From NCBI GenBank assembly GCA_028015205.1, contig CM051520.1, positions 64,240,694-64,304,693 on the forward strand: a stretch of 64,000 bases of DNA, in the 5' to 3' direction. Of this stretch, positions 11,362 through 22,839 are shown one piece after another (position 1 is the first letter of the stretch; every line of letters begins with the position of its first letter). The stretch is from Mytilisepta virgata. Lineage: Eukaryota > Mollusca > Bivalvia > Mytilida > Mytilidae. A program made the translations under genes and the position numbers. Below the pieces are notes generated by a model that was given only the letters and a program-made list of their open reading frames with translations, was not told where the DNA came from and did not search any database.

Positions 11362-12396
11362 GAGGCTCAGTGGGCTGAGCCTGTATCGCTCACCTGACAA
11401 AATGCTTCTACAAACTTCCATTAATTCTTTGGTTGAATTTGCTTCAAAAGTTTCAGAGCAGATGATCAAAATATATTTTTAGGGTCCAAAGTTAAAAGTA
11501 TTTCCCCTCTGGCGGCCATTTTTTTCTCAGATTTGAACATAATGAGCCAACTTTGCAAAGGACCTTCCATACATCATTCCAGTACAGTTTTATTCAATTT
11601 GCTATTAAAGTTTTAGAGGAGATGATCAAAATATATTTTTTTCCATAGGCATGTATGTGAAACTATGTTCCTGCTGTCAGCCATGATGTTTGTCGCATTC
11701 AAACGAAATGAGCAATCCCTCTAAAGGACCTTCCATACATCATTCCAGAACAGTTTGGTTAAATATGCTCAAGTAGTTTCAGAGGAGATGAACTTTAACA
11801 TGTTTTCCCATAGGGTCCAATGTTAAACTATGTCCTGCGCTGGCAGAAATGTTTTACAGCGGATCGGAAAAATTTCAACAATCTCAGTATAGGACCTTCC
11901 ATACATCATTCCTGTAAAGTTTGGTTAAATTTGCTCAGGTAGTTTCAGAGGAGATGAACTTTAAAATGTTTTCCCATAGGGTCCAATGTTAAACTATGTC
12001 CTGCGCTGGTAGCCATGTTTTAAGGCGGATCAGAAAAATTTTGGCAATCTTAGTAAAGGACCTTTCATACATCATTCCTGTAAATTTTGGTTAAATTTGC
12101 TCAAGTAGTTTCAGAGGAGATAAACTTTAACCTGTTTTCCCATAGGGTCCAATGTTAAACTATGTCCTGCTCTTGCAGCCATGTTTTTAGGCGATCGGAA
12201 AAATTTTGGCAATCTTAGTAAAGGACCTTCCATACATCATTCCTGTAAAGTTCAGTTAAATTTGCTTCATTGGTTTTAGAGGAGATGATCAATATGTGAA
12301 CGTTTATGGACGAAGGACGACGGACAGACGACGGAAGGATAATGGACGCCAAGTGATGGCAAAAGCTCACATGGCCTTTGGCCAGGTGAGCTAAAA
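11362..12396 (+). repeat. Family E repeat with about 166-bp internal tandem units
   Basis: It starts with GAGGCTCAGTGGGCTGAGCC and CGCTCACCTG and ends with the hairpin GCTCACATGGCC/GGCCAGGTGAGC. The TAGGG marker falls at 11480, 11646, 11811, 11977 and 12143, giving a very regular 165-167 bp period. Each unit carries CCTTCCATACATCATTCC and TTTCAGAGGAGATGA. Confidence 0.8.
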
Positions 12397-12459
12397 AGTT
12401 AACGATGGACGCCAAGTGATGGCAAAAGCTCACATGGCTTTTTAGGCCAGGTGAGCTAA
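12397..12459 (+). repeat. Solo family E 3' tail
   Basis: A 63-bp segment holds only the last part of family E (GGACGCCAAGTGATGGC plus the AGCTCACATGGC/GCCAGGTGAGCT hairpin), with no body. It directly follows the complete tail of the previous copy. This is what remains when one element sits in the tail of another. Confidence 0.7.
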
Positions 12460-13067
12460 AAAGGGCAATAACTCCAAGATGGGTAATCATATTTACTTCA
12501 AAATTAGAGGATATGTAGATCTTGACATGCTGAACATAATTGCAATTTAAACTGAACTTCTATCTCTTATAGTTAATGAAATATAAGGCAAAATATATTG
12601 AAATGTTGAAAATTTGACAAAGAAAGGGCAATAACTCAAAGATGGGTATTCTGATTTATAACAAAATTAGAGGGTATGTTGATCTTGACATGCTGAACAT
12701 TTTTGCAATAAAACTTAACCTCTATCTCTAATACTTTTCAAAATATACGACAAAATGTATAAAAAATTTGAAAATTTCACAAAAAAGGGCAATAACTCCA
12801 AGATGGGTATTCCAATTACTTTGAAAATTGCAGGGTAGGTAGATCTTGCCGTGTTGATCATTTTTACCCCGTCAGATTTTCGATATCTGTACTGGTTTAT
12901 GAGTTATTAACCAAAAACAGCAATTTACCCCTATGTTCTATATATAGTAACAGAGGCCATGTTGTTTGGTCCTTGGACTCATCGGATACAATTTTGAAAC
13001 TGGGTACCCTGGTGATGATTCAGACCAAGCTTGGTTTATATTGGCCCAGCAGTTTCAGGTGAGCTAA
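12460..13067 (+). repeat. Family E-related body ending in CAGGTGAGCTAA
   Basis: Three tandem units contain GGGCAATAACTCCAAGATGG and GTAGATCTTGACATGCTGA, near 12472, 12627 and 12786 (about 155-160 bp period). They are followed by CCATGTTGTTTGG text and a final CAGGTGAGCTAA lacking the proximal hairpin arm. Similar body text is at 42715 and 43210. Confidence 0.65.
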
Positions 13068-13417
13068 AAAGGGAGATGCACATTTCCATTAATTAGTTAC
13101 TAAAGATTACATGAATATTTCATTGAAATTCATTCACTGATACAAGTCCAGGATACACATGATACAGGAATATCAAAATTCATTTTGACAAAAACTTAAA
13201 ATACACCAATGAAGTTTAAATACATTCTCAAATTTAATGCTTGCGTCTAAAAGAAACTATGGAGACCACGAGGACGCAGACACATGACTATGACGCCAGA
13301 CGCAAGATGACAGAATGATAGTTATCCTTTGTGTCAACATTTCTTCAAAGGTGGCACAATAAAAATGCATTACAAAGTTCTCCTCTTATAAGTGGAGAAT
13401 GATTTTGAAAGACAAAC
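13068..13417. other. Intronic DNA, no recognised feature
   Basis: The 3' portion of the region between exon 2 and the repeat cluster. No element terminus or RNA gene was seen. Confidence 0.4.
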
Positions 13418-13595
13418 CTGCTCTACTTCGTTCTGGCTGTTTCTCACAAATATCCATGTAGTTGTCATCATTCATGTTTTTTACACAAATGTATGAAACA
13501 TGAGTTGAATTACAATACGTTTGTGATGCGAACAGTCTATAAATATACTGTGGGCATTTTAAAATTGGGCGTTGACACATTCCAAAATTTGCGTT
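13418..13595 (-). CDS. Exon 2 of secreted cysteine-rich protein
   Basis: The exon is 178 bp long (59 codons plus one base). It is bounded by a strong acceptor (T-rich tract then CAG, ending at 13596) and a donor at 13414-13417 (CAG before GTTTGTC). It reads NANFGMCQRPILKCPQ and continues with YCNSTHVSYICVK and MDICEKQPERSRA. It contributes five cysteines and one NST glycosylation sequon, and enters in phase 0 from exon 1. The signal peptide could be cut after the Val-Asn-Ala at the exon 1/2 junction. Confidence 0.6.
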
Positions 13596-14064
13596 CTGAA
13601 AAAAAAATTATCAAGATTAATTATAGCTTATCGTATGCGTATGAAGCTAATTAAGTTTATAGAAGGGCTAGTACAAAAAGAAACAGAAATAACTAGCCCA
13701 TTCCTTTAATTCTAGTTATCCTTACTTTAATGTTTAAGTATTTCCTAAATGTAAATTCTACAGAATGAACTTGATATTAAAGAGACCCCATTTCACAGTT
13801 GATTCGTTTATACTATTGTGCTTGTGATTTGTACGTTCACTTTCTTAAGAAAATGAAGTAAATAAGACAAAGGTTATTTAAGACTCTGTTAATATCATCA
13901 CAATACCAGCGTTGCAGGATAAAATATATTCATTTATCTAATATCTTTTTTTATATATATTTCATATTTTCAATCAGTTTCTATTTTTTGTTCATTTACT
14001 TATATATGTATAATTATGTATTAATTGGGGCTACTGAGTCTCAACAAACAAATCAAATACTTAC
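13596..14064 (-). other. Intron 1 of the cysteine-rich protein gene
   Basis: Begins with GTAAGTATTT on the minus strand and ends in a T-rich acceptor with CAG. AT-rich, with no repeat terminus noticed. Confidence 0.55.
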
Positions 14065-14103
14065 CACTAATATAAGTGAACCAATAAAAACACTGAATTT
14101 CAT
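14065..14103 (-). CDS. Exon 1 (signal peptide) of secreted cysteine-rich protein
   Basis: ATG at 14103-14101 opens MKFSVFIGSLILV, a short basic N-terminus followed by a hydrophobic core typical of a secretory signal. After 13 codons comes a consensus donor (GTG then GTAAGTATTT). The exon is too short for an ORF scan. The start is chosen because it is the first ATG after the TATA-driven leader, lies in CGACAATG context and splices in frame to exon 2. Confidence 0.6.
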
Positions 14104-14200
14104 TGTCGGTTGTCTGCTTGTAGAATTGGAAAATATGTTCTTCTTGACGCTTTTCACTGATCTTTACCCATAATCTAATTCTGGCAGAAAGTGTTGATAG

Positions 14201-14207
14201 CTTTATA
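14201..14207 (-). promoter_or_regulatory. TATA box for the cysteine-rich protein gene
   Basis: TATAAAG on the minus strand, preceded by TTCTTT, lies about 100 bp upstream of the exon 1 ATG. The predicted start of transcription is about 25-30 bp downstream, near 14172-14180, leaving a leader of about 75 bp. Confidence 0.5.
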
Positions 14208-14987
14208 AAAGAATAGGTTTATCTTAATAACCTTTGAGTGTTTCTCTTCTTTATTTGTTCACCTCTGCAGTCATGACAGTTGTGTATAACAGATTCAAAC
14301 TATAGTCAAGAAAATGTATTGCTGGAAGTCCTCATTGAAGGAACTGTAACATCAGAATAATGGAGGCAGTATCTGCAGTTTACTCCTCTTCATCTATCGC
14401 TTCCATATAAGTTGAAAATTTTCATTTAAACAGGCCATCTTTGAATGATGTTAAACATATATTATATTTTAACTCCTTAAAACTGACCAAAGATCTGAAA
14501 TGTAATAAGGTTTTGTGTACGTAACAAATATAAATATACAATTAAGGGCCCCCACTGCGGGAATATTCAACAGATGCTCCTATATCCTCACCATCGTATC
14601 GGGGATTTACTTCTGTTCAAAATGAAGTTATTAGTGTTAAATATTTTGATATTTATGTTTTCAACGAAATATTCAACACAGTCATATTCATCTGAAAGAA
14701 ATATAAGGTAATAATGAATGCAAATCGTACTGAATATGAATAACGAAATACTGACTGGAAATATTTTCGTACTGGATAAAAAAATCGAATAGTTAAATTG
14801 AAATAACTTCATAATAAATGCATGAAATATAAATACATGTATTTATAAATATTGAACACAAATATCTTTTTATTCAATATAAATGTCGAGATATAGAATA
14901 CAAATAAATTCATATTAATCATAAATAACCAAACGATGATTATAAAAAAAGTTCGTATTGAACATTTGGAATATAAACATCGAATAA
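14208..14987. other. Upstream AT-rich DNA, no recognised gene
   Basis: Contains short AT-rich text. Open frames at 14588-14812 and 14809-15096 have AT-driven composition without a family signature. Confidence 0.4.
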
Positions 14988-16397
14988 AGGGCTTCGCTAA
15001 GTGCAGCATGATACATGTACGACCACAACCTGTTGGCCATTGAATGGTTGGACTATTATGCTTCATATAGATAAATATTGGACCTACATGTAACACAAAA
15101 TCAGATGAATTGTTTTATTTTTAATTTACATATGCAGCCATTTAACACTTTATATTGTAAAACCATAAAAGGTGGGCAAAACCCATTGAAAGACCATTTG
15201 CTGCACTCATCAAGATGAATTAAAAGAAAACATCTCGATTGAAATCAGCTAGAAAATAAATAACGTTTCCTCAAAAATTGCTAATTTTAACCTATTTGAC
15301 ACTTTGTATGTTTGAAACTATAAAAGATAGAGAAAAAACTTCCAGAATGCCTGGAGTAACAATGTATTTTTTCTGACAAACCAATTAAAAAAACCTGAAA
15401 ATCTATAATTAGAAATAAAAGTGTCGAAAAAGGTGTGTCCCTTTGTCGGTCCCTTATTTCTTTAAAACAGTAAGAGATTATAATAAAGGGCTTTGATATG
15501 CGCAGCATGATACAACTGAAGCATGTTTTTTTTCGCACCTTGATCCCCCTGTATCTCGAGAACTGTAAAAGAAAGTAAAAATCAGGTGAAATACTACTGA
15601 AAGTACTCATCAAGACGAATAAATATAAAGTTAAGGTTTCCTTCAAAAGTGCTAACGTTGATCCCTTGTATCTCAGAAACAATAAATATTGAAAAAAAAA
15701 TTGTTGGCATGTTAATAAAAGCATTCATCAATGTGAATTAAAAGAAAAAAATCCCATTAAAATTGAATGAAAAATACAAATATTTACATATCAAGGCACA
15801 TTGCTTTTTTGGCCCTTTTTACTCCATTTATCTCAAAAACCATTAACGGTAGAAAAAATATGTTGACATATTACTAGCAACACTCATCAAGATGAATTAA
15901 AAGAGAAAATATTCATTAAAATTGAATGAAAAATACAAATTGTAGGTGTCATCGTATTTCTTATGACAAACCATTTAAAAAAATCATCAAAATCAGATAA
16001 GAAATAAAAAAAGTTTCGAAAATTAAGTCGTGTCCGTTTTCAGCCCATCTCAAAATCGGTAAGATATAGTGAAAAACGAATCATAGAGAGGTGTTTACAT
16101 TTTTATCAAGAAACATTATAAACCAAAAATCATAAAAATCGGATAAAGAGTTGCACCAAAATCATCAAAAAACCCTTAATGACCCCCACAAAAAAAGGGG
16201 ATGGGCCAGATTTCCCAAAATGAATCCCAACCTGTATTTCTAATGTGGGACAGTTGTGGTAAAAGATCATAAGGATATGTTCAATAGAACAAAAGTAAAT
16301 GGGCGGAAACCCAACTCATGTAACGGTCTATGGAGGCCGCCGACAACGACAGGCTCATACCATAATACGCCCACAAATATTTGCGGTCGTATAAAAA
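14988..16397 (+). repeat. Family G hairpin-ended repeat with two 5'-like ends
   Basis: Two 5'-type starts are seen at 14988 (GGGCTTCGCTAAGTGCAGC) and 15488 (GGGCTTTGATATGCGCAGC). The single 3' end at 16365-16393 is a hairpin of ATACGCCCACAAA and TTTGCGGTCGTAT. The body repeats CTCATCAAGATGAATTAAAA and AAAATTGAATGAAAAATAC roughly every 120-160 bp. A 145-codon minus-strand open frame at 15287-15724 is inside this repeat and is not credited as a gene. Confidence 0.6.
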
Positions 16398-17040
16398 CCA
16401 AATACATGTATGAGTTTTTTTTACATTAATTTTCAAGCAACGAAAATTAAAAATACTAAAGCAAATAAATCAGATAAAAATTAAGTTACAACAAAGATAA
16501 GAAAAACCTTACAAGAAAAAAAATGAAGGGAACAGATTTCCCAATATCATTCCCAATCTTCATTTCTTATGGGGACCATTGTGATAAAATATTATAAGGA
16601 TATAAATGTATCAACTGAGCGAAAACCTAACTGTCTACTGACAGTCCTACTTAAATACACCTGCAAGTACAAAATACGCCTGCTACAATTCCATTGTTTT
16701 GTTATTTTTATTCAACATGAAGTTATTTGTATTCACCACTTAGTTTCATAATCCGATCAATCATCTAGTGAATTAATATTTTTTCTGTCAAATCTGCATA
16801 TATGTCAATGCTTGCACGTTGTTAAACTATATGAAACTCAAATTTCTATTGATTTTGGTGTCAATCAATGACATGCCTGTAAACGTTTTTTTCTCTCTGT
16901 GAAATCACATAATTTGAGAAACTTTAGTTTTCCTCTGATACATTTCTGATGTAGGACCATCTTAGCACCATTGCTGCAAAGGCTTGTTCCAATTGGCTCA
17001 GTGGTTTCAGACAGGAAGAGGTTTAAGGGAATTTGTTCAC
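16398..17040. repeat. Truncated repeat fragments
   Basis: Text near 16530-16660 (CCCAATCTTCATTTCTTATG, GGATATAAATGTATC) resembles the body of family G at 16220-16310 but lacks termini. 16930-17040 carries a short family E body piece (GTTTCAGACAGGAAGAGG). Confidence 0.45.
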
Positions 17041-17335
17041 ATGCACTGGGATTAAACTGATGTCCGTAACTTAAGTTATGAACTCCTGAGATGGAGGACA
17101 GACGATCAGGTAAGAATAACTTTGAACTTTCTTTATAGTCATAAAACTATAAGGAGAACAACACTGGTGTTTATTGCGGGCAGAATTTACTGTATCGCAA
17201 AGAAATCAACCGATAAAAAATCGAGATGATGTCCGTTACTAGAAAGAGTGATATCCGTAACAGTACTGGAAAAAGTTATGTCTGTAACTGATAACCCTCG
17301 GCTGCTTATGATGTCCGTAACTGTCAAATGGAAAA
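17041..17335. repeat. Cluster of GATGTCCGTAAC motifs
   Basis: GATGTCCGTAACT-like words occur about five times in 280 bp (near 17058, 17228, 17250, 17276 and 17309), with variants GATGTCCGTTACT, GATATCCGTAACAG and TTATGTCTGTAACTG. Spacing is irregular. No element termini were identified. Confidence 0.45.
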
Positions 17336-17454
17336 AAATATAGTAAAACACTTAATTTAGACCAAAATTTTATTTCTAAGTAGTCAGTGAGGTATACATG
17401 AAATCTAATCGTGTTCAATGCACATTTCAAACATATGCATGCCTTGTTGAAAAT

Positions 17455-17720
17455 CATTGTCAACCCCAATGAAAATGTCAATGGAATCCCAGTGGGATTC
17501 GGTGGGATTCCACTGGTAGAATTAATTCCAGCGGAATCCCACTGGAATTCCAGTGATATGCCATTTCCACTGGAATCCCACTGGGAAAATATTGCAAAAT
17601 TCTAATGAAATTCCACTGGATTTTAATTTCACTGGAATCCCACTGGAAGAATACCAAACTATTCTACCGGAAGAAAACAACACTCTTTTCCACTGTAACA
17701 AATATTCCACTGGATAAATT
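17455..17720. repeat. Degenerate TCCACTGGAATCCCACTGG repeat cluster
   Basis: About ten copies of the core CCACTGG or its complement CCAGTGG occur in 265 bp, in words such as GGAATCCCACTGGAATTCC and TCCACTGGATT. Both orientations are mixed and local near-palindromes are frequent. The open frames on both strands here are repeat by-products. Confidence 0.65.
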
Positions 17721-18785
17721 TCATTCATAAACATTAATCGATTTGTATTTTATTTAACTCTAGTGCAGATTGCAACTTTATGAATGTTGGATTATTCTTT
17801 TTGTATAATTTTTTTTTTCGTTCTCCTTTACGCATGTTTATGAACATGACTACATTTTGAAAGAAGTTTCTGTCATTTCAAGTATCAAATTATATAATAA
17901 AAATTCCTGAAAAAGAGCTGCTGATTTATATATTTACTTCACAATTTCATTTGTTTAAATTTGCTTCTGAAATCAGGCGCCGTGTAGTGCTTCCAATGAT
18001 CAGGAACCTATAACATAGTATGTTAAATAGAAATTCGTAATTGAAAACAATTAAAAACCTTAAAGTAGTTTATAATTCAAAGATCAACAATCATGCAATT
18101 TATAACAAACAAAACTTCTAAATGAACATAAACATCTTTCAAAAACAGTTATGTGATCATCAAAAGCTGTGACATTACAAATCTCTCATAAAAATGTATC
18201 ATTCTGCGTTTTATGATTGTCACAAAATATTGTTAGAGATTCATACAAGATTGAGGCACTGTCTTACTACATTTTGTACTTTATTATGTATATCAATAAA
18301 TTTAGTGAGCCTTTCCCATTTGGTTAAAATGAATTGCACGTTCATAGCCTTTGACATAAACATACCATGAACAGGGTTGAATGACACATCCTGCAATATC
18401 ATGATAAGAATAAGATGAATATTAATTTTATTTGAAAAAACATCAATATACTACATTTAATTGATTTATGATTTTTTTTTAAATTAAGAAATGACATCTT
18501 TCAAATAGAAATAAAAATCAAGCGAACAAAGGTTTTGACATGTATATTATTATAATGAAAACCTATTCATAATAAAGGTACATGTAAAATTACTTGTAAT
18601 GTTGTTTAAAACAAACTATAACTATAGTTATTATAATAACTAAAAAGAATCTTGTATATAAAGCAGGTACTTACAACAAATATGGTGCTGTCGCCGACAG
18701 TTGACATCTAACTTGTAACTGTTGAAAACCTAGTCATTCTTTCAAAAAAATACAATTTTCAAACAGACTGATATCTTATGAGTTA
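17721..18785. other. AT-rich DNA, no recognised gene
   Basis: No splice-supported exon, RNA gene or element terminus was found. CATTTGTTTAAATTTGC-type AT-rich text dominates. Confidence 0.4.
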
Positions 18786-20958
18786 CATCACAATTTCCAG
18801 TTATACACCCTTCACACACACAGATTTTTCTTACGAGTCCTAACGGATCGCCAACTTGTAGTCAATCGCAAGTATCCATACATAACTCATTGGTATCCGT
18901 TAATAACTCGTCACAACTCACAGACATTCATGAGGATGCGTGAAAATAGAGGCAAATTTTTTGACATATCAAAAATTTTCTTGCAATTTTCCACGGATTG
19001 CATTTTCGGTAAATACATGTAACCTGTTAAAATCCGTAAGTATCGTAAACCGGACACAACAACACGTAACCCCGTAAACTACTCACAAGAATCCGTAAAT
19101 GTCTCATAAACAATTTGTTTTACGATTTGTTTATGGATTATTATGAGTGCTTAAGTGATGTTTACGATTTCATTCACGCTTTACAGATTGTTAAGAGTTA
19201 TTACAAGCATTTTACGTACAGTTACGAGTACTTTACGAATAAATACGTAAAATTGTTTTGCTGGATGTCAGTTGTTGAAGATTATACACAGAGAATTGCA
19301 CACATTTTTGCAAAAAGCATAAGGACATCGTAAATACTCGGAACTAACTGTTGCAACTTATTCGTAACAACACGTTAACAGGTCGTAATTTACACGTAAA
19401 AGTTTAGATGAATCATAACATTCCGTAATATACTCGTAACAATCCATAAATAGAGGCTCTCAAGAGCCTGGGTTGCTCACCTGTATCTACTGTTGTTTTT
19501 GAAATCATGTAAAATAAGGTTAAAATCATAATGAAAAGCATTAATAAATTGCTTTGATGAGCGCAGCTGGATACAACCACAGGGGCCCAACCCTGAACAG
19601 TTGGGGCAAAAATGGACACAATATTCGCGCTTGATACAGGTCTGAATTTGGATTGTAATTAAATATTTGACACATAATAGGTTTCTGACACAGAATAACT
19701 GTAGTCAAAGAACTTAGAATTGGTCATATGATTTGAATTTATATTCAATTTTTTGCTTTTTGTACAATACAATATGCTGTTGCGAATTGAACCCCCGAGC
19801 CAAAAAAAAAAAAAACAAAAATTTTTACCCCTCCTTTTGTTTTTGCGCAATACACTATGCTGTTGCGTATTGACCCCCCCCAAAAAAAAAAATTATTGTA
19901 CCCCCCGCCCCTTTTTCTGCAAAAAAAAATATTTGAAGAAATTTTCTTTTTAATTTCTGAATTTTGAAATGAGAAAAAATTGTCCCCCCCAATTTCTTAT
20001 TTACCCCCCTAATTTTTTTTCACCCCCCCCCCCCCCAACTTTCCCTTTTTCCAAAAAAAAAATTCTTTCCCTTAAGATATGGTCATAATCCCTATTCAAA
20101 TTTCTCATGGAGTTTGCAAACATAATTACCCATTTAAATACATCATAAAAATCTTAAAATAGAAAATTACATATGGCTAAAATTGATATTAATTAATAGT
20201 AACTTCTAAAAATAAATTGACAGCTATAAATCACCCCAAGACAATCTACATTTCTTTATACATAATTTACAAGCAGTATAAGGGAGGTAATCGAATCATA
20301 CACAACATTTTACTTTAAATGTGTTTGGATTACCTCCCTTACACCAAGATAATAACCAAAGACTGCAAAATTTACTAAAATTTACCAATTCACGGACAGC
20401 AACCCAACAACGGGTTGTCTGATTCGTCTGAAATTTTCAGATCAGATAGATTTTAACCTGATGAACATTTTTACCCCTGTCGAATTTACTCAAAATACTT
20501 TAATTTCAGAGATACAAGCCAAAAACTGCATTTACCCCCCATGTTCTATTTTTAGCCATGGCGGCCATGTTGATTGGCAGGTGGGGTGGTCGGATATATT
20601 TTTTAAACTAGATACCCTAATGATGACTGTGGCCAAGTTTGGTTACATTTGGCCCCGTAGTTTCAGAGAAGAAGATTTTTGTAAAAGTTAACAGACGACG
20701 ACGACGGACGACGGTCGCCAAGTGATGAGAAAAGCTCACTTGACCTTTCAGGTCAGGTGAGCTAAAGAGCTAGTTAATTGTCGTAACTTGCTTGTATTTA
20801 TCGTAGATTTTTGCCATAAATAGTTCGTAATAACCCGTAAAATGGCTCGTAATTATTCGTAACAACTCTTCAAATCGAGCATAAAAGTGGCCAAATTGTA
20901 AGGATCCGTGTACTTTTACGATTTTGTGGCATACGTAAGGGCATCACAATTTCCAGTT
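18786..20958. mobile_element. CGTAA-rich element with 17-bp flanking duplication
   Basis: CATCACAATTTCCAGTT occurs at 18786-18802 and again at 20942-20958. Between the copies, TTACGA and CGTAA words are extremely dense (for example CCGTAAACTACTCAC, TTTACGATTTG, GAGTACTTTACG), with strand bias changing near 19115. The outer ends are weakly inverted (CCCTTCACAC at the left, complement of GTATGCCACAAAATCG at the right). A family E element interrupts it at 19453-20765, so its own length is about 0.84 kb. The long duplication suggests insertion with an unusually long TSD. No coding region is present. Confidence 0.55.
19453..20765 (+). repeat. Chimeric family E/G repeat nested in the CGTAA element
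   Basis: The 5' end is family E (GAGGCTCTCAAGAGCC, TTGCTCACCTG). From 19549 it carries family G text (GATGAGCGCAGCTGGATAC) also seen at 33803. The 3' end returns to family E (GACGACGACGGACGACGG and the AGCTCACTTGACC/GGTCAGGTGAGCT hairpin). A C/A-rich patch at 19780-20060 has long homopolymers. It contains paired GGAGGTAATCGAATC and GATTACCTCCC arms near 20283-20340. Confidence 0.65.
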
Positions 20959-21554
20959 GCAGACATCCTCATTATATTTTTTTCCAGTTCCGACTTCATG
21001 CCGATTGTTTAAACGGTTGATTTCTTCGCGAAACAGTAAATTCTTCTGGCGATACACTCCAATATTGTTCCCGTTACAGGTCAACACTAAAATAGTTTTC
21101 AATCAAATAATAAATACGTATTATAGTTTGGTCAAAATTAGCAGAGGTAAACTAAAGATATTGTGATTTCTCAGGAAAAAAGTTAAGACTGTAATTGAAA
21201 TTGAGCCTCTCATTTTAAACGTTTTCAAAACTAAAAATACAGGTAAAGGTACATTTACAGTACCTACCTGTAACCTCTTCCGTTTGCCAGGTAAAACCTG
21301 CCCCCTGCTCACCACTGGGAGGTGGAAGTAGGATTTCGAGCAGGATATCTCGTTTTTTTTTTCATGTAATCAGAATAGTTTTATGTAAAAAACAGGAGAA
21401 CATTCCGCTGGTTATTACTCCATAGAGAATTCACAAATGCCTACAGAGAGCACAAATGGTGGCTTCTTGATTCGGAATCAGAAATGCTGTTTTAGGGTGT
21501 ATTGTTACATCTAATGGAATACATTTGTAGTTTGCCCTAATACATTTAAAACAA
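20959..21554. other. Unclassified DNA
   Basis: No gene or element end was recognised. A short (GGTAAA)-like patch with TACCTACCTGTAACC lies near 21250-21275. Confidence 0.4.
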
Positions 21555-22764
21555 GAGGCTCAAGAGAATTCAGCCTGTATAGATCACCTGAGAGTCCCAT
21601 AATCAATCCATTTTATTTCAAGATTTATAAAGGTCCTTCCACAGATGCTTCATACCAAGTTACAGTTCATTTGGATTTGCGGTATCAGAAAAAAGTACCA
21701 ATCAGACAAGAATTCATCATGGCCGTCATATTAAAACTCCGACCAGAACGAAATATTCTAACTTTATAAAAGTTCTTCCACAGATGCCTCATACCAAGTT
21801 ACAGTTCATTTGGCTTTGCAGTTTCAGAGGAGAAAAGTATTGAAATTATGACCAGTCAGAAATAATAATTCATCATGGCGGTCATATTACATGTAGCTGT
21901 CGACCGGGATAAAATAAGCAAACTTTATAAAAGTCCATCCATAGATGCTTCAAACGAAATGTCAGCTCGTTTGGCTTAGGGGTTTCAGAGGAGAAGATTT
22001 TTGAAATTTGTCCAATCAGAAATAAGAATTCATCATGGCAGCCATGTTAGTTGTCCGGCCAGAACGTTATGCAAATTTTATAAAGGTCCTTTCACAGATG
22101 TTTCATATCAAGTGACAGTTCAGTTGGCTTTGCGGTTTCAGAAAGGATTTTTGAAATTTTGACCAATCAGAAGCAAGAACTTGCATTCGATGTCATGCTA
22201 AAGGATGTTGTACTAAAGATACCCCCACTCGTCAAAGTCCCGTCAAACAGGAAGTTGGGGTCCAGCAGAACTGAAAATAGGAGACAACGTAAAACTCATC
22301 ATGTCAAAGCTACATGTATACAAGATATGAAATCATTCTGCCCTGTAGAAGAATTGAGAAAAAGGCGACATAAATATATTTTATGTTACACATTGTATTT
22401 TTACAACGTCAAAGTCCAGTCAAACAAAAAGTTGGGGTTCGACAGAACTGAAAATAGGAGACAACAGACGACTTATCATGTCAAAGCTACATACCAATTA
22501 TGAAATCATTCTGCCCAGTAGAAGCTGAAAAAAAAGCTGACAGAAAATGTTTGTGGACGAACGGACGGATAAGGCTAATATAGGCCCCACTTACAAGCCG
22601 TCCAACCGTGACGAAATATGAAAACTTTATAAAGGTCCTTCCATGGATGCTTCATGCCATGTTTCAGTTCATTTGGCTTAGGGGTTTCAGAGGAGAAGAT
22701 CAAAATGTCAGACGACGGACGGACGCCGAGTGATGACAAAAGCTCACAGGGCCCGGTGAGCTAA
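21555..22764 (+). repeat. Family E repeat, complete copy
   Basis: It starts GAGGCTCAAGAG... CCTG and AGATCACCTG and ends in ACGACGGACGGACGCC, AGTGATGACAAAAGCTCAC and CCGGTGAGC. The body has units with TTTATAAAGGTCCTTCCACA and ATTCATCATGGCNGTCAT at roughly 140-157 bp spacing. It also holds a duplicated segment (GTCAAAGTCC..CAAACAGGAAGTTGGGGT) at about 22230 and 22410. A 114-codon open frame at 22159-22503 is within this body. Confidence 0.7.
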
Positions 22765-22839
22765 TAATGGTCAAATTAAGGGGGAAGTGAATATTGTTTT
22801 TTCAATGATTTAGTCTTCTGTTCGGATATTATTTCCAAA

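Larger units (their letters stand above)
982..14178 (-). other. Predicted gene span: secreted cysteine-rich protein (5' part)
   Basis: The span runs from the inferred transcription start, about 25-30 bp downstream of a TATA box, through three exons in consistent splice phase (0, then 1, then 1). Intron 1 is about 0.47 kb and intron 2 about 12.1 kb; the latter is filled with repeats. The last visible exon ends in a consensus donor rather than a stop, so the gene is probably partial. The 171 visible codons give a signal peptide followed by 13 cysteines. Confidence 0.55.

Noticed and set aside
15287..15724. 145-codon minus-strand open frame
   Set aside because: It lies wholly inside a family G repeat, is hydrophobic because of A/T-rich reverse strand content, and shows no domain.
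19753..19953. Lysine/proline-rich open frames at 19659-19953 and 34001-34207
   Set aside because: They are produced by A and C homopolymers in family G bodies.
22159..22503. 114-codon open frame in family E
   Set aside because: It spans a duplicated non-coding segment of the repeat body and no protein family is recognisable.
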